Below, piece after piece: positions 43,536 through 52,626 of a stretch of 64,000 nt of DNA; the stretch's first letter is position 1; the number at the start of each line of letters is the position of its first letter. Position numbers and translations under genes: made by a program. The DNA is from Chryseobacterium aquifrigidense (GTDB lineage Bacteria > Bacteroidota > Bacteroidia > Flavobacteriales > Weeksellaceae). Where the stretch lies: NCBI RefSeq assembly GCF_006716485.1, contig NZ_VFPD01000001.1, positions 2,586,008 through 2,650,007 on the forward strand, in the 5' to 3' direction. The notes beneath the pieces were generated by a model that was not told the origin of the DNA, made no database searches, and worked only from the letters and a program-made list of their open reading frames with translations.

Positions 43536-44885
43536 TTATTTTTCAAATACGGCATAATCAGAAACTTTGAAACTAAAGTCTTTTCCGTTGCTGAAATCTC
43601 TTTTCGTTTTATCAAAAACATTTCTGAATATTCCTGATAAGTGTTCGTCTTCAATAGAAAAGTTAACAGGTTCTTTTGACATATTCAACACTACCAGTAC
43701 TTCATCTTTTCCATTTTTTCTTACATAAGCAAGAATTTTATCATTGGCTGTGGTATTCAGGAGGTATGTTGTTACATTTGGATCACCTCCTCTTAAAGCA
43801 GGGTTGACAGCTTTTAAGTGCAATAATGTTTTATAGAAATCAGCCACCTGATAGGTATTGGTCCATTGGATGGCATCTTTTTCGAAAAATTCCAACCTTT
43901 TCATATTGGGAAGTTCCTGTCCTGAGTACAGTAACGGAACACCATTCCATATTGCAGAGAATACTGCCATTGGTTTTGTAATCACTCCATATTTCTCATA
44001 TTCGGTTCCGTTCCATGAGTTTTCATCGTGGTTTGTGGTAAACCATGCTCTCATTGAGGTATCTCCGATATTAGAATATTGTCTCAACAGATCTTTTAAT
44101 TCCTGAAGAGGCTCATTCTTTTTATAATAATCCGCAGATTTATGCATCCATTTCCAGGAATAACTGGCATCGAAAACTTTTCCATATTCCGGGCTTTCCA
44201 GTTCATCGAACTCTCCCAGCCAGAAAAGAGGTTTTATTTTTTCCACTTCGGGACGTGCCTGTTCCCAGAAATCAACCTCTACCCATGAAGCAAGATCACA
44301 TCGGAAACCATCAATATTGGTTTCCTGTACCCAGTATTTCATGGCATCTATCATGGCCAGACGCATTTCCTTATTTTTATAATCCAGCTCAATAATATCA
44401 TCCATTCCTGATGCAATATGAAACTTTCCATCGGGGTCTTTAAGATAAAATTCAGGGTGTTTTTTTGTCCAAACATGATCCCAGCCGGTATGATTGGCTA
44501 CCCAGTCAATGATTACTTTAAATCCTAATCTGTGTGCTTCATTCACCATATCCTTAAAATCCTGCAGCGTTCCGAATTCAGGATTGATGGAAGTATAATC
44601 TGAAGCTGCATAAGGACTGCCCATACTTCCTTTTTTATTCTGCTGGGCAATGGGGGTGATAGGCATAAACCAAAGGGTTTTTATTCCCATAGATTTCAGA
44701 CGGGGCATTTCTTTTGCAAATGCTTTAAAAGTTCCTTCCTGAGTATATTGTCTTATGTTTACTTCGTAGATATTTGTATTATGTTTCCAATCTTTTGGCA
44801 GTTCTGTCATCTTCCGGATATTTTTTTGAGTGGTACAGGAAACAATTCCCAGACCAATTACAGCTAACAAAATTAATTTTTTCAT
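43536..44885 (-). CDS. GH13 alpha-amylase-family lipoprotein
   Basis: 449 aa from ATG 44885. It has a lipoprotein signal MKKLILLAVIGLGIVSC with Cys17; the longer frame to 44978 is upstream sequence. The GH13 barrel landmarks are IIDWVANHT (region I), GFRCDLASWVE with the nucleophile Asp (II), LGEFDELESPEY with the acid Glu (III) and TTNHDENSWNG with the transition-state Asp (IV). It therefore hydrolyses alpha-glucans or maltooligosaccharides, anchored in a membrane of the envelope. It stands alone rather than in a SusCD locus. A TACTTTTG -7 element (44900-44907) lies 14 bp before the start. Confidence 0.93.
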   Translation of the reverse strand: MKKLILLAVIGLGIVSCTTQKNIRKMTELPKDWKHNTNIYEVNIRQYTQEGTFKAFAKEMPRLKSMGIKTLWFMPITPIAQQNKKGSMGSPYAASDYTSINPEFGTLQDFKDMVNEAHRLGFKVIIDWVANHTGWDHVWTKKHPEFYLKDPDGKFHIASGMDDIIELDYKNKEMRLAMIDAMKYWVQETNIDGFRCDLASWVEVDFWEQARPEVEKIKPLFWLGEFDELESPEYGKVFDASYSWKWMHKSADYYKKNEPLQELKDLLRQYSNIGDTSMRAWFTTNHDENSWNGTEYEKYGVITKPMAVFSAIWNGVPLLYSGQELPNMKRLEFFEKDAIQWTNTYQVADFYKTLLHLKAVNPALRGGDPNVTTYLLNTTANDKILAYVRKNGKDEVLVVLNMSKEPVNFSIEDEHLSGIFRNVFDKTKRDFSNGKDFSFKVSDYAVFEK

Positions 44886-44899
44886 TAAACTATTTTTAA

Positions 44900-44907
44900 C
44901 AAAAGTA
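44900..44907 (-). promoter_or_regulatory. -7 element of the GH13 gene
   Basis: Minus strand TACTTTTG matches TAnnTTTG and supports ATG 44885 as start, because it would lie inside the coding frame if the longer version were used. Confidence 0.6.
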
Positions 44908-45131
44908 AGGATTGTTTTTGGAGAAAAAGGATAAGTAGTATTTAGACTTATAAAAAATACTGGATCTATTAAAACCATTAAGAAGGATTTAAGAATAAAG
45001 TCTAGTTAAGATAAATCATTCTGATTTTTAAGCATAAAGCGAAGCTTATATTAACAACTTAATACCAATCTTAATGTTTCAAAAATAAAAGTTTAAAGAA
45101 ATTCTGTAAAAAAATCATAAGTAAAACTCCA

Positions 45132-45165
45132 TAAAAAAGCCCCGGATCAAAATCCAGGGCTGATA
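45132..45165 (-). terminator. Terminator of the pRiA4b ORF-3-like gene
   Basis: AGCCC(C)GGAT pairs with ATCCAGGGCT; on the minus strand a run of six T follows. Confidence 0.88.
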
Positions 45166-45177
45166 TATTTTTATTGA

Positions 45178-45777
45178 CTATCTTTCATCGTCATTGTCAT
45201 CTTCCTCATCAAAGACATCGTCATTGTAATCTTCTTCTTCCTCATCATCAAAGCTGTCATCATCTTCATCTGAAAAGTTTCCACCCGCTACGAAATCGTC
45301 ATCAAAACCGAATTCATCATCTACCAACGGCATTGCTGATTTCTTTTTGCCACCTGCAGCACCTCCGTTTTTGCTAGGAGCCTTTAATGGAACGTTTCCA
45401 AATCTGTATACGGTAATAGGATAATTAACTCCTTTTGTTTCTTCAATAACTTCTACAAGCTCGCAGAAGAACTCCCAAAGATCAAGAAGCCCATACTGGA
45501 ACTGAGCTTTGTCCCCTACGTTTTCAAAAGCTTCATCAATATAAACATCTGACATGATCTCACCATCACCATCATCACTCATATCTTCCAATGGGACACT
45601 TTTTACGATTGTTCCGTCATCTTCTAACAGATTAAAAGTAGAAAGCTCGTCTCCCTGAAGACTGAATGCACTTTTAATTCCTAAATGTAAGTTCCATAAC
45701 GTTTGTTTTCCCTTAACTTCAATATCACGGAAAATATCCTCTTTCGCATCTAATATTACGCGGATTTTGTAAACCAT
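45178..45777 (-). CDS. pRiA4b ORF-3 / IS1096 TnpR-like protein with acidic tail
   Basis: 199 aa. The N-terminal region (about 1-130) matches the PRiA4_ORF3 family: YKIRVILDAKEDIFRDIEV, TLWNLHLGIKSAFSL and DKAQFQYGLLDLWEFFCELV. The C-terminal 40 or so residues are almost only Asp and Glu (FDDEEEEDYNDDVFDEEDDN). Despite the family name there is no transposase or plasmid gene nearby; in Flavobacteriia this is a chromosomal housekeeping-like gene. The acidic tail could bind a basic partner or metal ions. Function unknown. A monocistronic gene with a good terminator. Confidence 0.8.
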   Translation of the reverse strand: MVYKIRVILDAKEDIFRDIEVKGKQTLWNLHLGIKSAFSLQGDELSTFNLLEDDGTIVKSVPLEDMSDDGDGEIMSDVYIDEAFENVGDKAQFQYGLLDLWEFFCELVEVIEETKGVNYPITVYRFGNVPLKAPSKNGGAAGGKKKSAMPLVDDEFGFDDDFVAGGNFSDEDDDSFDDEEEEDYNDDVFDEEDDNDDER

Positions 45778-45911
45778 ATCAGTTTCTTAAATTACTTTTT
45801 TGCCTTTATAATTATGATAAATCTCTGTTGCAAATATATAATAAATGACATGTGACAAAAAAATATTTCAGGATTTTTTAAAATATTTTTTTTTCTTACA
45901 TTTTGCAGGAA

Positions 45912-46943
45912 TTATTTACTTTTTTCGAGCATAAAACTGAACTTTGTGCCTTCGAGGTAGACACTTTCTACGGTAATGTTTTCGTTGTGAGCTTCAAGGA
46001 TGTGTTTTACAATAGCCAGTCCAAGTCCGGAACCGCCTTCTCTTCTGCTTCTGCTGGTTTCCACACGATAAAATCTTTCGAATATTCTTGGAAGAATTTC
46101 AGATTTGATTCCCATTCCATTGTCTATCACCTCTATCAGTACTTTATTTTTCAGAATACTGGTTTTTACAATCACTTTTGCTTCCTGTCTGTTGGCATAA
46201 TGAATGGCATTGGAGATCAGATTAATAAAAACCTGAGAAATCTTTTGTTTATCAGCTTCCACAAAGATCTGCGGATGAAGGGTCTGAATCTGTAATGTTG
46301 TATTTCGTTTTTCGGCTTCAAGATCAAGAAGGTCGAAAATTTCCTTGATCAGAAGATTAACATCGAATTTTGAAACGGTAAGATTAATTTCACCTGCCTC
46401 CAGCCTGTTAATCATATCAAGGTCTGTTACAATGGCAATCAGTCTTTCTACTGACTTATCGATTCTCTCCAAGTATTTATCTCGGATGGTAAGGTTATCT
46501 ACTCCACCGTCTCTTAAGGTTTCTACATATCCCTGGATAGAAAACAGAGGTGTTTTCAGTTCGTGGGAAACATTTCCGATGTATTCTTTACGGTAACTTT
46601 CCATTTCTTTCATCATATCAATTTCTGATACCTGCTGTTGATTGAGATCTGAAAACCTTTCGCCAAGTTCTTTGATGGTGATATTTTCGTCATGGTTCTG
46701 TACGATTTCCTGCGGAAGAAATCCGGAAAGGCCTTTAACCTGTTTTCTGCTGTAGTAATTGAAAAGGAGTTCCAGTACTACACAGTTGATCAGGAAGATC
46801 AGGATAATACAGATGAAAAGACCCGTTTTGAACAAAGGGGTCTCATAATAGATATCTTTAAGTGAGTCAAATACAACACCTAAAAGGAGCATTACCAATG
46901 TCAGCAGACAGGAGGCAACGAGGGTAAGTCTGTAAAATTTCAA
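45912..46943 (-). CDS. PhoR-like sensor histidine kinase
   Basis: 343 aa. Two TM helices (about 8-25 and 38-58) surround only a short loop, so it has no large external sensor. A HAMP-like linker is followed by the H-box IGNVSHELKTPLFSIQGYVE and a HATPase_c domain: QVFINLISNAIHYANRQEA (N), DNGMGIK (G1) and GGSGLGLAIVKHI (G2). The gene lies 48 bp downstream of an OmpR/PhoB-type regulator on the same strand, a complete two-component operon. By layout and sequence it resembles PhoR of Bacteroidota. A phosphate role is inference. Confidence 0.9.
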   Translation of the reverse strand: MKFYRLTLVASCLLTLVMLLLGVVFDSLKDIYYETPLFKTGLFICIILIFLINCVVLELLFNYYSRKQVKGLSGFLPQEIVQNHDENITIKELGERFSDLNQQQVSEIDMMKEMESYRKEYIGNVSHELKTPLFSIQGYVETLRDGGVDNLTIRDKYLERIDKSVERLIAIVTDLDMINRLEAGEINLTVSKFDVNLLIKEIFDLLDLEAEKRNTTLQIQTLHPQIFVEADKQKISQVFINLISNAIHYANRQEAKVIVKTSILKNKVLIEVIDNGMGIKSEILPRIFERFYRVETSRSRREGGSGLGLAIVKHILEAHNENITVESVYLEGTKFSFMLEKSK

Positions 46944-46991
46944 TTTTACAACGTTTTAATGATTGAACGTAAAGTTAAGATTTTTAAATAA

Positions 46992-47666
46992 TTAAACGAT
47001 CAGTTTATACCCAATCCCTTTTAATGTCTGAATCGTATTGATTCCCAGTTTTTCTCTTAGTCTTCTGATGTGAACATCAATGGTTCTTTCTCCTACAATC
47101 ACATCATTTCCCCAAACTTTTTCCAGAATCTCTTCTCTTTTGAAAACCTTTTCAGTATTGGAAGCCAAAAGGTAAAGCAAATCAAATTCTTTTTTAGGAA
47201 GAAGAAATTGCTGTCCGCTTTTGGAAACCCTGAAATTATCTTTATCAATAACAAGGTCTCCGATTTCAATAAGTTTAGCATTGTCAGACACCTGAGAGGT
47301 TAGCTGTAATAATGCATTTACTTTAGAAATAAGGATTTTCGGTTTGATCAGTTTTACGATGTAATCATTGGCACCTGCTTGAAAACCTGCTAATTGAGAA
47401 AACTCTTCGCTTCTTGCAGAAAGGAACACAATAAGTGTTTTTTGCAGTTCTTTCACTTTACGAAGTTCCTGACAGGTTTCTATACCATCTTTTTCAGGCA
47501 TCATGACATCTAATAAGATAAGATCCGGAACAATTTCCTTCGCTTTTTCTATACCTTCGTTACCATTGGTAGCAGTATAGATATCATACCCTTCCTTTTC
47601 CAAATTGTAAGACAGAATCTCTAAAATGTCCAGTTCATCGTCTATTAAAAGAATTTTTTTGCTCAT
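46992..47666 (-). CDS. PhoB/OmpR-like response regulator
   Basis: 224 aa. The receiver domain has LIDDELDI, phospho-acceptor Asp in LILLDVMMPEKDG, and the lysine site present as IVKLIKPK. A C-terminal winged helix (about 125-222) includes EFDLLYLLASNTEKVFKREE and IDVHIRRLREKLG. It is the first gene of the operon with the PhoR-like kinase. It is divergent from the TonB receptor gene at 47992, with 325 bp between them that include three 11-bp direct repeats fitting PhoB-type binding. TAATTTTG on the minus strand (47688-47695) is its probable -7 element. Confidence 0.92.
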   Translation of the reverse strand: MSKKILLIDDELDILEILSYNLEKEGYDIYTATNGNEGIEKAKEIVPDLILLDVMMPEKDGIETCQELRKVKELQKTLIVFLSARSEEFSQLAGFQAGANDYIVKLIKPKILISKVNALLQLTSQVSDNAKLIEIGDLVIDKDNFRVSKSGQQFLLPKKEFDLLYLLASNTEKVFKREEILEKVWGNDVIVGERTIDVHIRRLREKLGINTIQTLKGIGYKLIV

Positions 47667-47687
47667 CTTCTAGTTTAAGAATTCCCA

Positions 47688-47695
47688 CAAAATTA
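47688..47695 (-). promoter_or_regulatory. -7 element of the PhoB-like regulator operon
   Basis: Minus strand TAATTTTG matches TAnnTTTG, 21 bp before the ATG. Confidence 0.5.
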
Positions 47696-47917
47696 ATTAT
47701 TTCAATTGATTTCATCTATCTGCCAAATGTTAACTAATTATTAAAAAACAATATTTCGACTATAAATTATAAAATCAATAAAAAAATCAATAATTAAATA
47801 TACACAAATCAAATATAGCGAATAATACTTAACATTAAAACAAAAATTATAATTATATAAATTAAACATCAATAACTATAAAATTCATCCATCCGTTAAT
47901 ACAAACTTCATAATTAA

Positions 47918-47950
47918 TTAAGATTCTCCTAAAGTTTTCTTAAAAACTTA
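47918..47950 (+). promoter_or_regulatory. Three tandem 11-bp repeats, candidate PhoB-type sites
   Basis: TTAAGATTCTC, CTAAAGTTTTC and TTAAAAACTTA follow each other without gap (47918-47928, 47929-47939, 47940-47950). They share TAA at positions 2-4 and T at position 10, among others. OmpR/PhoB proteins bind 11-bp direct repeats immediately upstream of the core promoter. Here a near-consensus -7 word TTATTTTG (47955-47962) begins 4 bp after the third repeat. The array is between the PhoB-like gene and the receptor it could control. Confidence 0.5.
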
Positions 47951-47991
47951 GCCTTTATTTTGCCCTTGAAAAAGAAGTAAAAGAAGTAATA

Positions 47992-50781
47992 ATGAAAAAA
48001 CAACTCCACAAGAGCATCATGCTACTTGCCTTGTTTTCTGCTGGCTATGCTTTTGCACAAAGTCAGATTTTGGAAGGTAGGGTATTGGACGAGAAAGATA
48101 ACACTCCTATAGAAGGGGTAAAAGTAAAAGTAAATGGTCAGGAAGTAACCACTGACATTTCCGGCTACTACTCTATCAATCTTTCTCCCGGTGCCAATTA
48201 CATCGTAACAGTAAGTTCTAACGGCTATAACAGAAAAGAGATCAGTGAAGTTATTATAAAGAATGAGGGTAACACTCATCTTGATATCGTTCTGGATAAG
48301 CCATCTACCAAAGAAAAAGAAATTGAAGGAGTTGTCATAAAATCAAACGCAAGAAAAGAAACGATAGCCTCTACAATCGGTTTACAAAAGAACGCAGGTG
48401 TAGTTTCTCAGGTTATTGGTGTTGAAGCAATCAAAAGGAGTCCGGATAGAAACACGGGTGAAGTTCTGAAAAGAGTTTCCGGAGTGAGTTTATTTGATGG
48501 AAAATATATTGTCGTTAGAGGTTTATCAGACCGTTATAACCAGGCGATGCTGAATGGTATTCAGTTATCCAGTACGGAACCAGACCGAAAGACTTTCTCT
48601 TTTGACCTTTTCCCTGCGAATGTTATTGAAACTCTTGTTATCAACAAAACTTTCATTCCTGAATATACAGGTGAATGGGGCGGTGCATTGATCCAGGTAA
48701 ATACTAAGGATATTCCTAATAAAAATTTCTTCAATGTACAGGTAGGTGTAGGAGGAAACACCGCTACGATGGGACAGGAATTCCATATGCAGAAAGGTGG
48801 AAAATGGGACTTTCTAGGAATTGATGACGGTTACAGAAAACTCCCTACCAATATGCCTGCAAAGAATGCTTTCAGTATTCTGACTGAAGGTCAAAAAACA
48901 GAAATTGGTAAAGGATATACAAAAAATCTTGGCTATAACAGCATTGGTTATCCTGAAAACTTAAGTTTACAGTTAGACGGAGGTTTCAACACGAAATTAT
49001 TCGGAAAAGATTTGGGAGTAATTGCTGTTTTGAACTATAGTAACAACAAAAGAAGAACGGAGTCTACCAACCGTTTCTTTACCATCAACAATCAGCTTGC
49101 TGATACCAACTTCGATTATTTTACAGAAAAATACAGCAATGATATTATTTTAGGAGGGATGTTGAACCTTTCTTTAAAGCTGAACAACAATAATAAAATT
49201 TCCCTAAAGAATATCATTACCAACAATACGGTAAACCACATGTCATTCAGAACAGGAAAGGACTTTGAATTTGATCCGATTAACGGAACAAACATCATGG
49301 CAAGGGAAATCGGATTTAAAGAAACCACTTTCTACAACTCTACCCTTTCCGGTAATCATAAAATTGATGTTCTTGGCGGATTGACCGTAAACTGGTATGG
49401 AAGCTTCGGAATCCTTGATCAGTATATTCCTTTGCTGCAGCGTTTACAGTATAATCAATATACGAACATGCCGGGAAGCCCTTATTTAGCCTTGATTTCT
49501 AATGGTCTTTCTCAAAAATCAGGAAGTGTATTCTACTCTACGCTAAGCGACTATTTATATAATGCAGGAGGTGACGTATCCAAGACATTTACAATGTTCG
49601 GACAAAAACAAACGATCAAAGGAGGGTATTTATTCCAGGTAAAAGACAGAATATACAACTCAAGACCATTTTCTGTAAGACTTGAAAACTTTAACCAGGG
49701 ATTACTTTCCCAGCCTTTCGAAACGATTTTCAATCCTGGTAATTTCGGAACAAACGGAGGATTCACATTTGATGAAATTGCAGGAAACCAATACCGATAT
49801 ATTGCCAACACTATCCTTAACGCGGGGTATTTACAGTTTGACAATAACTTCACACCATGGTTAAGAGCGGTTTGGGGATTAAGAGTTGAAAACTTTGACC
49901 AATTGGTAGGAAGCACGAAGAAAAGTGATGACCGTTTTGTCAATACGCGTGTTACAGACTTCTTACCTGCTGTTAACTTAACATTCAAGGTAAATCCTAA
50001 AATGAATATCCGTCTTGCAGGTTCTCAGACTGTTGTAAGACCGGAATTCAGAGAGGTTTCTCCTTTGGCATATTATGATTTTGACCTTGGAGCAACGGTA
50101 ATCGGTAACAAATCTATCGAAAGAACTAAAATCACGAGTGCCGATCTTCGTTGGGAATTCTACCCAAGAAACGGAGAAATTATTTCCGTGGCAGGTTTCT
50201 ATAAAAATTTCAAAAAACCGATCGAATTATACTTCAACCAATCCGGGGTAGGAACGAGTAACACTTTCAACTACCTTAACGTAGATAAAGCTGATGCTTA
50301 CGGACTGGAAGTGGAAGCCAGAAAAAAACTGGATTTTGTAAGTGCTCTTAAAAACTTTACGCTGGGTGGAAACGTAGCATTAATTAAAAACAGAGTAACA
50401 GATGAGGCGACTAACATAGACAGACCAATGCAGGGACAATCTCCATATACTGTGAACCTAAGTCTCCAGTATGACACTGAAAAATCAGGATGGTCTTCTA
50501 CGCTATTATTCAACATGATCGGAAGAAGAATCCTTTATGTAGGAAATGATCAGGTACCACCAATCTGGGAAGCACCAAGACCTCTTTTAGACTTCCAGCT
50601 TGCTAAAAAATTATGGAGTAACAAAGGAGAGATCAAGCTGAATGTTTCAGATATCCTGAACCGTCGTGCCAAATTCTACCATGACCTGAATGATAACGGC
50701 AAGTATGACAGCAAAGATGCTCTTGCTATTGAAAGGCTTACAGGAACCAATATCAGTTTAACACTGGGATACAATTTTTAA
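47992..50781 (+). CDS. TonB-dependent receptor with carboxypeptidase-like N-terminal domain
   Basis: 929 aa. Sec signal peptide (about 1-23, GYAFAQ), a CarboxypepD_reg-like domain (about 25-100), then a plug (SPDRNTGEVLKRVSGVSLFD, YIVVRGLSDRYNQAMLNGIQ, VNTKDIPNKNF) and a barrel ending ISLTLGYNF. It is not of the SusC type; it resembles iron, phosphate-starvation or other small-solute receptors with the LKRVSGVS plug signature. It is followed after 44 bp by a lipoprotein gene on the same strand, likely co-transcribed, and divergent from a PhoBR-like operon with direct repeats in its promoter. An uptake role under phosphate limitation is an inference from context. Confidence 0.93.
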   Translation: MKKQLHKSIMLLALFSAGYAFAQSQILEGRVLDEKDNTPIEGVKVKVNGQEVTTDISGYYSINLSPGANYIVTVSSNGYNRKEISEVIIKNEGNTHLDIVLDKPSTKEKEIEGVVIKSNARKETIASTIGLQKNAGVVSQVIGVEAIKRSPDRNTGEVLKRVSGVSLFDGKYIVVRGLSDRYNQAMLNGIQLSSTEPDRKTFSFDLFPANVIETLVINKTFIPEYTGEWGGALIQVNTKDIPNKNFFNVQVGVGGNTATMGQEFHMQKGGKWDFLGIDDGYRKLPTNMPAKNAFSILTEGQKTEIGKGYTKNLGYNSIGYPENLSLQLDGGFNTKLFGKDLGVIAVLNYSNNKRRTESTNRFFTINNQLADTNFDYFTEKYSNDIILGGMLNLSLKLNNNNKISLKNIITNNTVNHMSFRTGKDFEFDPINGTNIMAREIGFKETTFYNSTLSGNHKIDVLGGLTVNWYGSFGILDQYIPLLQRLQYNQYTNMPGSPYLALISNGLSQKSGSVFYSTLSDYLYNAGGDVSKTFTMFGQKQTIKGGYLFQVKDRIYNSRPFSVRLENFNQGLLSQPFETIFNPGNFGTNGGFTFDEIAGNQYRYIANTILNAGYLQFDNNFTPWLRAVWGLRVENFDQLVGSTKKSDDRFVNTRVTDFLPAVNLTFKVNPKMNIRLAGSQTVVRPEFREVSPLAYYDFDLGATVIGNKSIERTKITSADLRWEFYPRNGEIISVAGFYKNFKKPIELYFNQSGVGTSNTFNYLNVDKADAYGLEVEARKKLDFVSALKNFTLGGNVALIKNRVTDEATNIDRPMQGQSPYTVNLSLQYDTEKSGWSSTLLFNMIGRRILYVGNDQVPPIWEAPRPLLDFQLAKKLWSNKGEIKLNVSDILNRRAKFYHDLNDNGKYDSKDALAIERLTGTNISLTLGYNF

Positions 50782-50825
50782 TTCACTCAACAAATAATCT
50801 AATAAATAATTTAATTCTTTATAAC

Positions 50826-52235
50826 ATGAAAAAGTTCGTTTTATATTCTTTAATGCTTGGCGCTCTAGTATCAACTACCGCATGTAGAAATATAGAAGAA
50901 GATGGACCTACCATTATTCAAAATGGAGGTAACGGAAACGGAGAAACTGAAAACCTAATTCTTTCAGGAAAAATCACTTCCAATACTACACTTAAAGCCA
51001 ATAAAATCTATAAGCTAAGAGGACTGGTATATGTAACTAATGGAGCTACTTTAACTATCGAGCCAGGTACAAAGATTGTTGGTGAAGCCGATAAAAACGG
51101 AGCTTTGATCATTACAAGAGGAAGTAAAATAATGGCAGAAGGAACTGCTGCCAACCCAATTATCTTCACTTCAGAAAAACCAAGTCCTAAAAGAGGAGAC
51201 TGGGCAGGTGTAGTTATCCTAGGAAACGCTCCTACTAATGCGTCTTTCGGAGGAACAAACGGAGTTGGAGAAATTGAAGGGGGTATTAACAACTCTGAAG
51301 GTCTTGGACTTTATGGTGGAACTAATGCTGCTGATAACAGTGGTGTATTAAAATATGTAAGAATAGAATATGCAGGATATGCATTCTTACCAGATAAAGA
51401 GATCAACGGACTTACATTTGGTGGTGTAGGTAACGGAACTACAGTAGATTATGTAGAAGTTGCTTATGCTAATGATGACAGTTTCGAGTGGTTTGGAGGA
51501 ACAGTAAACTGTTCTCACCTTATTTCTTACAAAGGTCTTGATGACGATTTCGATACGGATAACGGTTTCTCAGGAAATGTACAGTTTGGTATTGCAGTAA
51601 GAGATTCTCAGGTAGCAGACGTTTCCGGTTCTAACGCATTTGAATCTGATAATGATGCCAACGGTTCTACTTTAACACCTCAGACTTCAGCTACGTTCTC
51701 TAACATGACGATTATCGGGCCAATCAACTCTGCCGCTCCCGGAACAATCAATGCTTTATTCCAGAATGCATTACAGATCAGAAGAAACTCTTCTATCTCT
51801 GTATTCAACTCTGTATTTACAGGATTCCCGGTTGGCTTATTCATTGATGCTACAAAAGGATCTCCAACAGATAACAATATCGTAGGAAACAAGTTATTCT
51901 TTGAAAACAACGTATTGGCAGGAAATACAACTCCTTTAAAATTCGGACCATCTACCTCTACGCCAACAACGTATACGTTGGCTGATCTTACTACATGGTT
52001 TAATGCTAAAGGAAACACCATCCTTGCTTCAACTGCTGATGTAAAACTTGCAGGTGCTTGGGCTCCAGCAGGAACTACACCTAACTTTACACCTACTGCA
52101 GGTTCTCCATTATTAACAGGTGGAGCATTTACAAACCCTAAATTGGCAACCTGGTTTACACAGGTTTCTTACAGAGGTGCTGTAAAAGATGCTACAGATA
52201 CATGGTATGCAGGATGGACTAACTTTAACTTATAA
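50826..52235 (+). CDS. Right-handed beta-helix lipoprotein partner of the TonB receptor
   Basis: 469 aa. Lipoprotein signal ends STTAC (Cys20). Repeating segments such as YVTNGATLTIEPGTKIVGEA, ALIITRGSKIMAEGTAANPI and LKYVRIEYAGYAFLP resemble parallel beta-helix repeats. This pairs with TonB receptors in Flavobacteriia without being SusD-like, and carries Asp-rich loops (YKGLDDDFDTDNGFSGN) that could bind metal ions. It ends with a Trp-rich C terminus (TWYAGWTNFNL). It may be a surface or outer-membrane-anchored ligand-binding component. Function unknown; the family is often annotated hypothetical or wrongly as multidrug transporter. Confidence 0.78.
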   Translation: MKKFVLYSLMLGALVSTTACRNIEEDGPTIIQNGGNGNGETENLILSGKITSNTTLKANKIYKLRGLVYVTNGATLTIEPGTKIVGEADKNGALIITRGSKIMAEGTAANPIIFTSEKPSPKRGDWAGVVILGNAPTNASFGGTNGVGEIEGGINNSEGLGLYGGTNAADNSGVLKYVRIEYAGYAFLPDKEINGLTFGGVGNGTTVDYVEVAYANDDSFEWFGGTVNCSHLISYKGLDDDFDTDNGFSGNVQFGIAVRDSQVADVSGSNAFESDNDANGSTLTPQTSATFSNMTIIGPINSAAPGTINALFQNALQIRRNSSISVFNSVFTGFPVGLFIDATKGSPTDNNIVGNKLFFENNVLAGNTTPLKFGPSTSTPTTYTLADLTTWFNAKGNTILASTADVKLAGAWAPAGTTPNFTPTAGSPLLTGGAFTNPKLATWFTQVSYRGAVKDATDTWYAGWTNFNL

Positions 52236-52271
52236 CATCATCATATAAGTACCTAGATTTAATTTCAAATA

Positions 52272-52303
52272 GAAGCCTCCGGAAGTATTTTCGGGGGCTT
52301 TTT
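52272..52303 (+). terminator. Terminator of the TonB receptor-lipoprotein operon
   Basis: GAAGCCTCCGGAAG...CGGGGGCTTTTTTTT: stem AAGCC/GGCTT with further CCG/CGG pairing, followed by eight T. Confidence 0.88.
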
Positions 52304-52516
52304 TTTATCGTTATTATCCGATATGATGTTGGTCTCACGAAATTAATATTAAGAGGTGTTCATATTGTAAAAACAGAAAAAGGGAATATGAACAGTTATT
52401 TTTTAAATTGATCATGGGGATTTTATTGGTAGGTTGCTAAAGCCGGATGAATGTATTCTTCTATTTAATGGCTACAGCCCGTTCCTATCGATAGAGAAGA
52501 ACCCCGAAACCCGAAA
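52304..52516. other. Intergenic region with diverged hairpin repeat copy
   Basis: Holds a degenerate copy (52434-52490) of the GGCTAAAGCC-type repeat found at 61049-61172 and as a tandem array at 62456-63352: GCTAAAGCCGGATGAAT, then GGCTACAGCCCGTTCCTAT. Otherwise nothing recognisable. The 7-bp-period repeat follows. Confidence 0.55.
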
Positions 52517-52551
52517 CTCATAACCCATAACTCATAACTCATAACTCATAA
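52517..52551. repeat. Heptamer tandem repeat (CTCATAA)n
   Basis: Five copies of a 7-bp unit, CTCATAA with one CCCATAA variant; degenerate 7-bp units (ACCCCGA, AACCCGA) precede it, so the periodic tract begins near 52501. Confidence 0.85.
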
Positions 52552-52590
52552 TAAAAAAAACGCCACCAGGAAAACTCCCGATGGCATTCA
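52552..52590 (-). terminator. Terminator of the cytoplasmic amidohydrolase gene
   Basis: On the minus strand TGCCATCGGGAG pairs with CCTGGTGGCG around TTTT, followed by eight T. Confidence 0.75.
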
Positions 52591-52626
52591 CAAAAAACAA
52601 GTGTATAAAAAATATATATACTTCAA

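Noticed and set aside
45178..45777. Mobile element passenger gene
   Set aside because: The IS1096/pRiA4b family name suggests it, but there is no transposase, terminal repeat or plasmid gene nearby.
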